Assembly: GCA_009869945.1 (NCBI GenBank)
Contig: WIXG01000065.1
Location: 124,001 to 188,000 of the forward strand
Reading direction: 5' to 3'
Length of the DNA stretch: 64,000 nt
Source of the DNA: Mesaphorura yosii
Taxonomy: Eukaryota > Arthropoda > Collembola > Poduromorpha > Tullbergiidae
Shown here: positions 36,142 to 48,300 of the stretch, one piece after another
How positions within the stretch are numbered: position 1 is the first letter of the stretch
How the letters are laid out: each line of letters opens with the position of its first letter
Notes under the pieces: generated by a model
What the model saw: the letters and a program-made list of their open reading frames with translations, nothing else
Databases searched by the model: none
Told to the model about the DNA's origin: nothing
Translations under genes and position numbers: made by a program

Positions 36142-37181
36142 TTAATAAATTAGTTGATTACTTAACTGCGTTGCGGTGCCGTCGAACTTTCTAAGCCTTC
36201 TGTACATACTCTGAAGGTACGTGTAGACACATTTCGAGTCTGGATGCTCACCCATCTCCAACATGTCATACACGTCCAGTAAAGATGTTATGCGAGCTTT
36301 TTGTCTACAAACCAGTAGAAAATGAGTACACCATTTCTAATTAAGCCCTTTTGTTACTTACTCAGCCGTGCGAAAAGTCAACCCCAAATAATACCCCTTG
36401 CCACCAGGATCCAGCCTTGCATAATCGAATGACTCCGAGAAGAAATGATGCACGAGGGCACAGAAAGCTAACCCATTCGTCCAACAGCTGGAGAAGTTGT
36501 CCAGCCTCCCAATGTTAACCTACCCTAACCCGTTACCATGGAGTCACACCACGCAAGGATGTCTGCTCGATGTCGGTCCGTGGCTGAATTTGAATACCGT
36601 CGCTGTTCTCGCACGCGCGCAGTCGCCGTCAGGTGTCACTGGCGTGGATGGAGTGCTGGAGTCAGAGTACGCGACGGAGGTCCATGGGACGGAGCCTGGT
36701 GAAGGGGGTGTGACTGGGGAAACGGAGGGGCTAAGGCGAAGTACACGTTGCGAGGGAAAGCAGGGGTTGCAGCAGCGAGTTAAGCCATTATCAGGAGCGT
36801 CCTTGACATTGAGTGGCTTCTGCTTGGCTGGTCGGTCAGGCTAATCCAAGCTTTTGCGGCGTTCAAGTGCTACTTGAGACACTTCGGATGGGGATTTCGG
36901 TGTTTGAAACTGGCCGTGTCCAGAATTCAAAGGAAATACTTGGATTAATTAATTTTCCGATGAATTTCATTTTTCCTTGAGTAGTGCGTGTTTGTGATTT
37001 ATGAGTTCACATTGTCAAGAGTGGGAGCACGTAACCCATTTCCCAGAATTGCACTTCTAACTTGCAACTCGCGATGATTGGCGGTACCTACTCTCACGGT
37101 GCATGCATGCTCCTTGTCAAGGTCCCCTTTCAGCGTGATATTGACCCCACGCAAGGATACATGGAGTCCGATGGCGCCCAT
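36142..37181 (-). pseudogene. Smoothelin-type calponin-homology domain gene, frame damaged
   Basis: Minus-strand exons 36304-36142 and about 36515-36362 join in phase and encode most of a type-2 CH domain: NFSSCWTNGLAFCALVHHFF, FDYARLDPGGKGYYLGLTFR, then SLLDVYDMLEMGEHPDSKCV and TYLQSMYRRLRKF, very close to the smoothelin C-terminal CH domain, an actin-cytoskeleton/tropomyosin-binding module. A Ser/Pro-rich linker (about 36840-36560, e.g. LSPSVSPVTPPSPG) is in the same frame. Between them, helix A of the CH domain (ADILAWCDSMVTG) is readable only in a different frame, and the main frame has TGA and TAG. The TAG at 36843 could instead be a 3' splice site. An open 60-codon frame at 37181-36999 may be the first exon (inference). 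Damaged gene or local base errors; the CH identity is firm. Confidence 0.6.
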
Positions 37182-37362
37182 AGTAATGAAAATTTACAGG
37201 AAAATGTTTAAAATGTACAGAAATTCAAGTGATTCCGGATAGAGCACGCGTGATGACGACTGACGCGCATGTGCATTGCCCTTCAATCTTTCAATTCTCC
37301 ATTGATATTTGTTTATCGACAGTCGCACTTAGCGCCGTGCCAGCCAACAGCTATTGTATTTT

Positions 37363-37369
37363 CTTATCA
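37363..37369 (-). promoter_or_regulatory. GATA-factor site upstream of carboxypeptidase Q-like gene
   Basis: CTTATCA on the plus strand reads TGATAAG on the minus strand, the classic HGATAR element common near arthropod gut genes. It is about 110 bp upstream of the likely start of transcription. One site alone is weak evidence. Confidence 0.25.
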
Positions 37370-37440
37370 GCAATTTGATTGTACTAGTGGCCGAGCAATC
37401 TGAGCAATATTCCTAGACGGCTTGCATCAGACAAAACTTA

Positions 37441-37480
37441 GTATAATCCAGGTGCAGCAGCGTAGAATCAAGTCAGTCTT
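37441..37480 (+). promoter_or_regulatory. Candidate core promoter (TATA-like + TCAGT initiator)
   Basis: TATAAT at 37442 is followed at 37473-37477 by TCAGT, an arthropod initiator, with about 33 bases from the T of the box to the +1 A. The ATG of the peptidase gene follows 55 bases later. Confidence 0.35.
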
Positions 37481-37529
37481 CATAGTCAGCTGTTGAAGTG
37501 ATTAGTGAACGATTTTAGAGCTTAGCACA

Positions 37530-39296
37530 ATGCTGCTGCATACTTTGGGTTCAAGCCTCGTTTTCGTTGCCCTGCTTTCGGTCGAAAGCTCACAGGAGGT
37601 TAACTTTCACCAAGACGGTATTTTCTCGCCGGCTTCAACCGCCTTGAACGAGACGTTGCCGTCATACCGCGCTTTTGTGAAAGGCGTCGCCTCGGAAGAG
37701 TCTCGCCACGATGTCTCGACGTGTTCGCTGTCGCAATCTGTCATTGACGAAATCGCGTCGTATCAGACGACGGTAAACGACATCATCGCGGAAGCAACTG
37801 AGCGGTCATGGAAAGGACGTACGTACAGGAATTTGGCAACGTTTGTAGACAAATTCGGGTCTCGAATGGCAGGAAGCACAGCGCTCGAGGATTCAATTGA
37901 TTACGTGTTGGATTTGATGAAGAATGATGGGATGGAAGTGCATGCAGAAGAAGCCGTCGTGCCACATTGGGTCAGGTAAGTCATAAAAGTGCTCGCCCGT
38001 TTCGTATTCAGGCTTACCGAAGTACATAATTATTGAATGATTTCACAGAGGTGAAGAAAGTGCCGAATTGATTCTTCCGAGACACAAGAAGCTGCCCATC
38101 CTCGGCTTGGGCTCCTCCGTTGGAACGTCGCTTGATGGAATCACAGCCGACGTGCTGGTTGTGTCAACGTTCGAAGAACTTACATCTAAAGCAGATCAGG
38201 CTATAGGCAAGATTATCGTTTTCAACCAACCCTTCACCAACTACTCAGCCTCAGTGCAGTTCCGAGGAAGGGGCGCGGCGGAAGCAGCGAAGGTCGGCGG
38301 AGTAGCGGCTCTCGTGAGATCCGTTGCTCCAGTTTCCCTCGACACTCCTCACACTGGAGGACAAATCTACGACGACGGTGTTCCTCATGTACCGGCCGCT
38401 TGTATTACGATCGAGGATGCCGAGCTTCTGCACCGGCTTCAGCAAATGGGTAATTAATTTTGACCACAGCGAACACATAAACATGGACAAACGAACCAAT
38501 ATATTAAACTAATTTGCACTTTGCAGGTGAGACAATCCGAATCAAATTGGTCATGCTCGACTACAATTTACCTATGACGACCTCGCGGAATGCAATTGGA
38601 GAACTGCAGGGCACATTAAAGCCGGATGAGTTCGTTATTCTAAGTGGACACATTGACAGTTGGGACGTTTGTCAAGGGGCCATGGACGATGGAGGTATTT
38701 TGGCTTTGGATATTGATTCTATTAACTCTGGTATACTTTAAATAATTCGTAATGGGGTTGCAGGTGGTATTGCCATCAGTTGGGAGGCGCTTGCAATGCT
38801 CAAGTCGATGAACCTCATTCCTAAGCGCACTCTTCGCGCGATTATGTGGACTGCTGAAGAAACTGGCCTGCACGGAGTCCAGAGTTATGTTCGTCATCAT
38901 GCAAGTGAAATGCCGAAGATTGTAGCCGCCTTCGAGTCTGACTACGGCACATTTACTCCACTTGGTCTCCTGTTTGCTGGAAGTGAGGAAGCCGGTTGTA
39001 TCGTGCACGAAATTTTGAAGCTATTTTCGGGGATTAATGCAACGAGTTACACAAGACAAGAAAGCGTGAGTTCTGATATCAGCTTCCTCATCGATCTCGG
39101 TGTGCCCGGCCTGGAAAATCACAATGACAATGACCACTACTTTTGGTACCATCACACGGCGGCTGATACAATGAGCATGATGAATTCTGATGACCTGGAC
39201 AAGAACCTGGCACTCTGGGCAGGCGCTTCTTACGTCATTGCAAATCTGACCAACGCACTGCCACGGGAGCAGGCCAAGAATCAATTGAACGTGTAA
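37530..39296 (+). CDS. Carboxypeptidase Q-like secreted M28 metallopeptidase
   Basis: Exons 37530-37975, 38049-38449, 38527-38694 and 38764-39296 (introns 73, 77 and 69 nt) join in phase to 515 residues. A signal peptide covers about residues 1-21 (MLLHTLGSSLVFVALLSVESS). A PA-type insert lies near residues 200-265. The di-zinc site of family M28 is complete: H324 and D336 in SGHIDSWDVCQGAMDDGGG, the catalytic/metal pair E370-E371 in WTAEETG, D398 in ESDYGTF, and H468/H469 in WYHHTAADTM. The arrangement and length match carboxypeptidase Q (plasma glutamate carboxypeptidase), a secreted or lysosomal dipeptidase. Asn-X-Ser/Thr sequons fit the secretory route. A digestive or general peptide-turnover role is likely. 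Nothing is missing. Confidence 0.93.
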
Positions 39297-40823
39297 AACG
39301 ATTGTGATCTCATCAGATGTGTGCACGTTCGCACTGTAGTCACTAATTCGTGCATAATGGTTTTGTAATTTATAGATATGGATTGGAATTTTCACTCACT
39401 AACTCAGTCATTGTTTAACAAATGAAATATGTCATTCACATGAAGGATAATAATATGTGCATATCGCATTGAAATGTCAATCAGTCGAAATTACAACTCA
39501 TTGTCACCATCCATCATCCTCTTCATTTGATTCGCATGACGGCCGTGCAGTGCAGCGATGTGCACGTACACAAGCGTTTTGTCACATTTATGGACACTTC
39601 ATCTTGTACAGTGTTTCTTCTTGATCAAAAGGATACAGATTCGCGGCCGTAAACGAAAAACGGTAAAGTGATGGGTTTCCAACTCCCGAGTACCTTTTAA
39701 TGTCCCAACCAAACCACAACGAATGGCAACAAGAGATAAGATTGACTGCATTATTGCAATGACGCAACGCAGGAGTCAGCAGTCAAGGTTCGGATGAATG
39801 CGTTCCATGGACCATGACTGACCACGACAAACACTGCTGAACTGCTGACTCAGATATCGAATTGCTTGGAGAGTGTCGTCGGAAATGCGCAGTGCGTTGT
39901 TTTATTGTTTTCACATGACGACTCGTTTGCACGAACGACGGGCCGGGCAGCGTTGGATTCAATCCAAATTCTAAACGCTACATTTCTCATTCCGAAGCCA
40001 TTCTGGTCTGCTCTTCTACGCTACAGCAGTTTGGCTTCAATTGCAAGGACATCACAATTCAAACCTTGAGGATTCCATTATCATACATGGTGCGAAGTGG
40101 GAAAAAGCATTGGAGCGCGGATCCGCAAGTGAAAATGGGAAGCTTTTAACATAATAAACTAATAAATGACCACTTCCTAAAACGCTGCAAGAAAAGTATG
40201 AGGACATGGGCATGGCCTTCATGTCCAGCTTGCAGCATTGTCATCTTTGCGAGTTTGGGACTTAATTTATCGCAGTGGACATTGGGCACCACCACCGACC
40301 ACCCAACCACAAAATACGATCCCCTGTCTTTTCCTATCAAGAGTCAATAGCAGTAGCGTAGCACAAGAAAGCATCTGGTTACTTTCATTCGAACTAGGAG
40401 CCAGGAGCCATAATAGAACGCATTCCGTTTCGCCTTGTACAGAATTATTTACTTTCACCGCCCACAGAAGCCGTCCGCTGCAGTTCCAGCATTCAGCATC
40501 CAGGTTTCCAGATTCTTTTCACTTTCTCCAAGATTTCGTGATTGGTAAAGACAAACCAAGGAACTCGATTCGACTCAAATAAAATTGAAGTCATGATGGT
40601 ATAGCCGCTTCAATGTTTATACAAGCCTAATTTAATCCAACCCAATCCGTAAGCATCAACAAAACAGCACGCCACAGTCAAGAAAAACGTATACAAGTAG
40701 CAGGGATAATTTGGTAAGTAAAGTCTTAACAGAGACTTAAAGCGCCAGTAGTATATCTCGAAAGCCAATCGAGTAAAGTGAATCCAAATATTTTTGATAA
40801 CGTAGGACGAAAGAAGTGAACGT
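39297..40823. other. Intergenic between convergent genes
   Basis: The 3' flanks of the peptidase and of the coiled-coil gene. Overlapping frames near 40238-40582 have no family motif. Confidence 0.5.
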
Positions 40824-42019
40824 TCACTTGTGGTATGCAACGAAGGACACCAACGTTTTTTGAAGCTCATCCATTAACTTCTTTAAGGTCTCATTTTTAT
40901 CAGATCCACAACCTGAAACAGACAAAATACAAAATTATAAACGCTGCGTCGCATGGTTCGGGAAATCAATTTTTTAAGAACTTCAAAATAAAAGATTGTT
41001 GCGGAAATTGATATATGTGCGTGCATCAGTACCAACTTACAAGTAATACTCAAGTCTCCATCCGGGGTTGGAATTTCCACAGAGAATGAATATTCGTGCT
41101 CTTTCATCGTGACTGTGGCGTCCTTGTAGCCAAGTTCCTTGAGAGCTTCCAAATTCTGCTTAACAATTGTATTGGTTTCGAAGCCTGTTAAGAAAAAAAT
41201 TATAGTAAGTACAGTTATAGATTAAGATTTATACCAAATTGTGCACGCAAGTTATAATTTCAGATAAATACAACTAACCTAGATCATAAGACTCCAAATT
41301 ATCAACTGGAATATTCTCATTACAAGGGATCAGGACCGACGGTGCTGTTAACTCGTAAAGCCCTTTCTCCTTCAAGTCCTCGACACTATTCTGACGGAGT
41401 ACGCGTTTGTGGTTCTCCAAATCCCGTGCCCTTGCTAAGCCAAGCAGTTCCCTTTGCTTCTTCAGGAAACATTGATGAATATTCTCAGGATGTTCCTCTT
41501 CACTGCACTGATTAACAGATTTCATAATGGCTGACTTTTTTCGAAGAACATCGGACATGTCATGTTCAGGACAGTATGCCTCCTTTGTATTTTCTTGCTT
41601 CCTGCGTTCCAGTTCATCCAATCTTTCGCACTGCCCTTGCAGTTTGTCCCTACAATATTGCAGGTGATGCAGTTTGTCGGCATCTTTATCCAATGACTTC
41701 GACCAAACTCCCAAGTGTCGTTGTTTCACGTCCAGATCTCTTTCCGCCTTGATTATTTCATCTCCATCCCTATCAACAATTTGATGTTTGATTTGAGCCC
41801 CATTGTGAACAGATGTTTGCTTAGCATCAAACTTATCCTCAGACTTTTTGGTGGTAGTGTTATAATAACGTTTTATCTGAAACAGTTAAAATAGCATTAA
41901 TAGAAATACTGCGAGCCTTCACTGACGAGTGACACAGTGCAATTACCTACCATTTCTAAAGTGAGTTCATGCTGCCGTCCAAATAAGGGATTTCCTTCCA
42001 ATTCAAGTATCAAAGACAT
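40824..42019 (-). CDS. Orphan coiled-coil protein with small C-terminal alpha/beta region
   Basis: Minus-strand exons 42019-41951, 41876-41279, 41184-41041 and 40912-40824 (introns 74, 94 and 128 nt) join in phase to 299 residues and TGA. The N-terminus MSLILELEGNPLFGRQHELT is compact and well structured in look. Residues about 40-190 are charged and helical with Leu/Gln heptads and several Cys (YCRDKLQGQCERLDELERRK), a likely coiled coil. The last 75 residues alternate helix and strand (NLEALKELGYKDATVTMKEH, YSFSVEIPTPDGDLSIT, a Cys-Gly, then a final amphipathic helix). Coiled coil plus a small terminal alpha/beta domain recalls kinetochore Spc24/Spc25 or RWD-type proteins, but no diagnostic motif was seen. 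I do not recognise the family. Confidence 0.7.
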
Positions 42020-42903
42020 CTTCAGTGTCAAAAACGCTCAAAGTACGTTTCTGTTGCAGCTGTAACGTGTACATACGAATTTAATGCTTAGAATTTGGTC
42101 AGATAATCTCTTGAATGAGGGCAGAACAAGCAATTTAATTTAGTAAGCTTACCACAGTACGCCTCCAAATCCTGTCAACTTGAAGTTTTCGGCCCAGTTC
42201 GTCCAACAATTTGAATAGAATTACTAAAATCGCCCAGTAGTTTCAAGTAAGTTTACAAAACACAACTAATTATGAAAAGAAAGGAATGTCGACGCGATTC
42301 TCATGCACAATTCCACGTCTACGTCTCCCTAATAACTGCTCGATGGAATTGTGGAAATGAATCATCCTTGCATAACTCACATGACCACGCCAAGACGACT
42401 TAGTACGTAATGTGCCGATACGAGCTTTCCATTATGCATGATGAATTCCACGAAAACATTATATACTTCATACAACGACAAAGGCAACGCGTGGTTCACC
42501 AATCACCGTCGAAATCCTTTCTTTCAATTGAGCGGTTTTGATTTTTGAAGTCACGAGTCTCGCGAGATCTACGCTCATCCAATCCAGCTTCAACTCCACC
42601 GTTCTTCCTGTGGTCTTAAGTCATTATTGCTTGGTATTTTGGTAGTCAGACTCCGAAAGTTCAGCACCTATCTGTTGTCATTCGTCAGTTCTCTTATGGC
42701 TTATAGCGTGTGATTGTCGGTCTGTAAGCTATAATTTAACTAATTTGCATAGTATCGGCGGTGTCGGCTCCTGTTAACTAAATACGCTACGTGTACGTGT
42801 GAATTGGCTTTAGGCGTTGGATTTAACGCTAAGTCGTCATGGTCTCGTAAAAGTTGTCAGCTCGAAAGCCAACACAGAGAAATATAATAGAATTCAGTCG
42901 ACA
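42020..42903. other. Intergenic between divergent genes (shared promoter region)
   Basis: The coiled-coil gene (-) and the PHD gene (+) diverge from this 0.9 kb. No coding motif; it presumably carries both promoters. Confidence 0.45.
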
Positions 42904-44086
42904 ATGAATGAGGAGCTGAGAGCAGCCTACATGCGCCAACTGGATTTATATCCCATTGGAGCGTTGTTTGGCGGTTTTGGAACTGGTATTTCTAAAAGAA
43001 CGACGCGTTCTCGGTACGCCACCGAAGTGACCGAAGCATTAACTGCCCAAGACGAAGCCGGTGCAGGTGCAACTACAAGGGCAAGGTGGGCAAGCGCTTG
43101 TGGCAAAGCAAAAGAGTGGCCACAGTCTTCGGCGGAAGCTCCGGAGACATTTCCACGTCGCGCGACAACTGTGACTGGTGACTTTGGTGGTAAGGAATTA
43201 ATAATTTTTGAATTTTTGCTTTTGCTTATTAGAAATCAACATCAAACATGTGTGAAATTCACATTCTGCAATGCGCGAAAGCGTCGATTTTGGATTTGTG
43301 TACATCATTCCTAATTTTTTTTCAGTGACGAAAGGTTTGCGAGGCCAAGGGCTGAAAGCTGCGGGTAATATTGTTGTTAACTTCTAAGCTTGTCCACGGA
43401 CCAAAGCTCTGTTTTAATTAATTCGCCGCTAGATTTGATTTTGCTTCATAAATAAATATATTTTTCGTTGCTGCATCTATGTAGAACTTTGTCAAAAATT
43501 TGAAGCCGAAAATAATCGTCCCCAACGTCCACGCGGACGCCGACGTGCAAAGAAACAAACGAAAGCAAAAGCAAAGCCTAAGGAGACTCAAGAGAGTGAG
43601 GAGGCCGAGGAAGAAGACGAGGAGTTTGTTTACAACCATCAACCTACTTGGTGCATTTGTATGAACGTAAGTTAAGTTCTACTCTTCTTGTTATGAGTTT
43701 AGTCAAAAAGACGAAGGGCAGATTCAAGTATAATTATAAAAACGAGTCCTTACATTTCAGCCGAGGCGTGACGATGATGGTATGATCAAGTGCAGCAACA
43801 GGTTAATAGATTTTTTCAACAAAAATTAATGAAAGTCAGAATTGATTCAATTTTTTAAACTTTTCTTAGAAGGTGTCCATATGAATGGTGGCACTACAAA
43901 TGTGTCCCGATGGACAACAAAAAGTGGCCAGGCGAGTGGTACTGCCCAGAATGTCGTGTGAGTAAGGACAAGGCTCGGACGCCACTTTCAGAGGAGATTT
44001 TAAATGAAAAATTGCACAAGTATAATGACGAGTATAATGACAAGCTCACAGACCTTATTGCCCGTAATTTCCCGTTGTCCGGCTAA
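42904..44086 (+). CDS. PHD-finger protein, ING-like finger
   Basis: Exons 42904-43189, 43326-43364, 43485-43666, 43761-43801 and 43870-44086 join in phase to 254 residues. The PHD finger is complete C4HC3: C165, C167, C180, C185, H191, C194, C208, C211, with the ING-type layout WCICM, CSNRRCPYEWWHYKC and WYCPEC. It is preceded by a basic stretch (RPRGRRRAKKQTKAKAKPKE) and an acidic one (ESEEAEEEDEEFVYN), as in ING proteins. ING fingers read H3K4me3 for histone acetyltransferase or deacetylase complexes. The usual ING N-terminal helical domain is absent: residues 1-100 are Ala/Thr-rich without similarity. The start is the first in-frame ATG (context GTCGACAATG); an upstream exon could supply the missing domain. 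A 34-residue charged tail follows the finger. Confidence 0.8.
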
Positions 44087-44229
44087 GTACTTTACTGATC
44101 ACTGTACTCATAAAAATGGTAATTTTCATTCCCTTTTCGTTTTTTCTTCAGAACTGTTTTGTGTCAGATTTTTTATGTTGTTCACTGTTCACTCACTTTG
44201 TTCTTTAAATAGATTATCATTAAGTCAGC

Positions 44230-44235
44230 AATAAA
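44230..44235 (+). other. Polyadenylation signal AATAAA of the PHD gene
   Basis: The hexamer lies 144 bases after the TAA stop of the PHD-finger gene. Confidence 0.45.
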
Positions 44236-45331
44236 TTGGTTTAAGCCGACCCTCATCATGATGGTGTACGTGATTTATTTGGCATGCACATTCGAAGTGA
44301 CCGAATTGGGCTTCATGTCGTAGTTCAGCGCTTTGCTGTGTCTTGTTAAGGTCGAGGCTTGGCTCCGTCTCGGCTTGCCCTCGGTCGGTGAAAGTGCTCG
44401 TACGCAAACATACTTGCTCAAATGCTCAAGCTTTCTCTTGCAGAAGTTGGTGTCTCAGTTCCGGAGCAGCGTACATACTGTGTATTTCGGTGTCGCGGCC
44501 GGCTGTGGCTTTATTCACTGTTGTGCACTTGGACAGGACAGACGGCAGGCGCGCACGTCACGGACACAACATAGACCAGAAGAAAAGTGCACAAGAGCTT
44601 GTCTTGTCTAGAACGCGAGTTAAGTAGGAAATATTACTTTGTGTCAGAGAATCAGAGGTTAGACAAATTCCAGAACTCCTGCAGTTTTTCTTGCCACACC
44701 GCACCACACGCAGCGTAGTTCAGTTCTGGTTTATTTTTCCGAGTGCACTGCAACTGCAAAAGCCTGTTACCCAAGACAAGACGAATTCAGCAAGTCTGGA
44801 GAAGATAAACTTGGAATAATATTTATTGTGACAAGCCAATCATGGTCACATTGTGCACTTGAACAGTTTATCATTGTCTTGCGGGAGGATTACGATTCTA
44901 TTCTGGATTCTCGGAAGAAAGGAGTCAACATTTCAGCATACTGCGAACTGTAAACACGCTTCAGACAAATTGAACCCTGTCCATGTACCGTGCATCGCAT
45001 TTCTCTTAAAGCAAAGAGAGTGGTCGTGGCCCTGATCTGGTCTCAAGGCAAATTTATTCAAAGATCACAGCAGAAACCAGAACACAGTGAAGTCGCAGTA
45101 GAATAGGACGCAGGGCTAATTTAACTGTCAAAATCATACATCATCAACAATCTGCATTCTTCTTGCCGATCTTGAGGTCTTTTTGGAATAAATAGCTAAA
45201 AGTAATATTCAAATTGAAGCTTTTGGTGTAGTGGAGTTTTGGAACTGAACCTCATCTCATCTTCTCCATCCAAGTATTACGCATTCATTAACCTCATCAA
45301 TTCAGAAGCTTCAGGCTCCGTTTCAAACAAA
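44236..45331. other. Intergenic
   Basis: No gene is supported. The right part is the presumptive promoter of the two-finger gene copy B. Confidence 0.5.
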
Positions 45332-48300
45332 ATGGTTGCCGTCAAATCGCTTTGGGTGTTATGGAAGAATTTTTCAACAAACTTTTCCTTTTCTAATTTA
45401 TCATTGAACAGCAACAATAATAATAGTGGTAAGTCCGTTTCTTCGAGATATCGTTTCCTTTGAGCATACAATATCTAATCATTTCTCAAATTCCACTCTC
45501 TCTTAACCCACAATTGCGGAAATTGAATTGGATCGTCGGTCGAAATTTTCAACCTGAGGGTAGTTAACGCTTTGACGAAGGCCGAGGCAGCACACACGTA
45601 ATTCCGCTTTTACCATCCAGACCCCTGTCACAAGCATTCCACAGAAGCTAGCATCATTCGCCAAAAGCGCTGTGCCGCGTGCCGTAGCCAAGCTACTTTC
45701 AAATTCTATTAAGGTTTCACTTTTATTTCACTCTGGATTGTCGTTGTCATTCGTTTTCGAAATGGTCTTGAGAATAGATTCAATATTCAACAGGGAGATG
45801 AATACTTCGAGTTTCTTCACAATTCTCGTACGTATAGAAGGCAGGCATTCATATTTTATTGGGCGATTATTGGCGCTGTGCTGGCGTCTGGCATTACTGG
45901 GGCTCCATAAAGGAATTTATTCCCACTTTCATTTCATTTCCGCTTGTTAAAGAAATTGAACCTGATATTTATTTATGATATTTATGCAGCCGTGTCACTG
46001 CACTTCCTTTCACTTGATACTTGATGCACGTAGTTGCAGCTGCATTGAACCAAACAGACATCGTGTTCGTAGTTTATGGTTTGTATTCAGTTTGGTTAGG
46101 GTTAGAAAGATTTCGAAGGTGTTTTGGGATCTGAGGTCTGGGATTTAAAGGAAATTGCATTAGTAAAGTAATCCAATTTCCAGCACCACGTGCACATCTT
46201 CCACTGCGACTCAAAGAATATCCAGACTATTTATCCAGAGAAATTGACAGCTTGTAGGCTTTTAAGGTCCGTAAATACAGTAAGGCAAGTCGCTCGTTTC
46301 GTTTTTTGTTGTTGTTTACACAAACATTGAGGTCTTAAGTCTCAGGAGCAAGTAATCGGTCTCCTGACTGTCGTTTAATTGGATTGCGTTTGCGTTTCGC
46401 AAGCATCTAACCGAAATTTCCTTATTCTTCTGTGTTGCAGACACCTTTGACTCGAAGCACGTCAAGTACAATCGACTGCGTCCTATTGACAAGAGCATAT
46501 CGTCGCACTTCCCAATTAAGTCGTCCACGAGCACGTCAAGCTTTAATTGCCTCAAGAAATCGTCGTCGTCTTACGAGGCTTCAGCAGCCGGAAACAAGAA
46601 TGGGAGCCGAGTACCTTCACACACTGATGCGTCGAGCATCGCTTGGAACTCTGCGCTAGACAACTCGGACACCGAGTTTGAAGATAATGAATTGGATGAC
46701 GGTGACAGCGAGGAGGATGAGTACATGCGAACTACACCTGACGACGAAGAAGGCTCTGATTTTGGTGAGCAGACTTTCCTTTCGGTTCGCCTTCTTATTG
46801 CTTTGGGCTTTCCGGGAGACAGTTTTTAATTTCAAATTAAACCGGATGAGTTATCAAAGAATAAATTCAAAGACATAATTATTCAAAGAGGAACTAAGCA
46901 TCCTTGAATGCGGAACAGTCAAGTCCCAAATCTCTATGTTGCTAATTACTTTCGGCTTGTACATCTAAGAGAAATTTTTAATAATGTATTACACGCCAAC
47001 GCTAACGCGGAATTGCATTGGCGATGGCAATTTGTAATATTCGCAATATTCTAATCAGAATCAAAATTAGTCGTTGCAATTCCAGAATCAAAATCTCCAA
47101 AGAGGAATTCGAAATTAGTTTTTCCTTTTGTAAATGTGAAGGATTTTATGAAAGTGCTGAGCTGACTGGTTTCAGCCACGAGGAAGAGAAGAGAAGATGA
47201 AGACGTATTCATAAAAAGAATCGCTAATAGGTTTCAATTCATTTTTTATTATGATGAGATGTCGACGGAATTACTTTTCCCTGTAACTTTCCACAAATAC
47301 CGCATAATATCGCATGCAAATGCAAAATTGAAGTTGTCTAAGTAGTTGGCGCTGAATTGAGTTTGGCATTGGATGAGAAGTGGTTCAATAATGCATTAGG
47401 AACTTTAGTTGGACTTTTTGTCAGAATTTTAGAACTTTAACGTGCAACAGTAAGTCGCAACTTAGGCAACTTTATCATTTTGTGATCAGCGTTCACATCT
47501 TCACGGCAGGCTCAATAAGCCTCAGCCAGTAAAATGAATATTTTAATATCATTCTCAAGCACAGGCAGGAGCTTACGCTCTTATTTTTACGGGAAGAGTT
47601 TTCCAATTCCGAATCTGATTTTGATTCAAACATTCAGACTAAACTCGAGTGACTGACTTTGATGATGATTCTCATCTTTCTTTCTTCTTTTCCGCTTCAT
47701 TTCTTACTCTAGCTTGGCATGGCATGGCATACCAGATGTGAACTTGAGCGTTCAGTCGAACTCCGCTCCAGCCTGAAGTGCTAGAACTAGAAAAGAAAGA
47801 AACATTCAATCAAGCCGGAATTTGGAGAAGCTGAGTTAGGCAGAATGAAATCTCAGATACGTCTTTCTTCGTGCCATGCCGCTCGAATGTCTTCTCGTAT
47901 TTCTATTTCTTTTCTACAAAGTTGACTCGACTCGCCGACTGCAACTGCGAATGAGACTTGATTTGATTGTATTTAAATTTTATTAGTTCCCATTGTCGCG
48001 CTTCTTGCGCGTGGGCACTGGCACAGGCAGTGGCAGTTGGGTCGGTCGGGCTTGATTAAATTACGCTGTCTTCGTCTTCGTCTGCGTGATGGTGATTTCA
48101 ATTTGATATCTTCAACACATTCGTCGTTCGCTCAACCGAGAGTCATACTCCGTACACTACACGATTTTACAGCGCTGCTGAGTCTCCGCGTGGCAAAGGG
48201 GAAATAATAGAATCACAGAAATAGAAATAGAAACTCATTACCCAGTCAGGACATAAATATTTATATTTCTCGAATGTCAAGTCGGTAGACTCGGGTTTTC

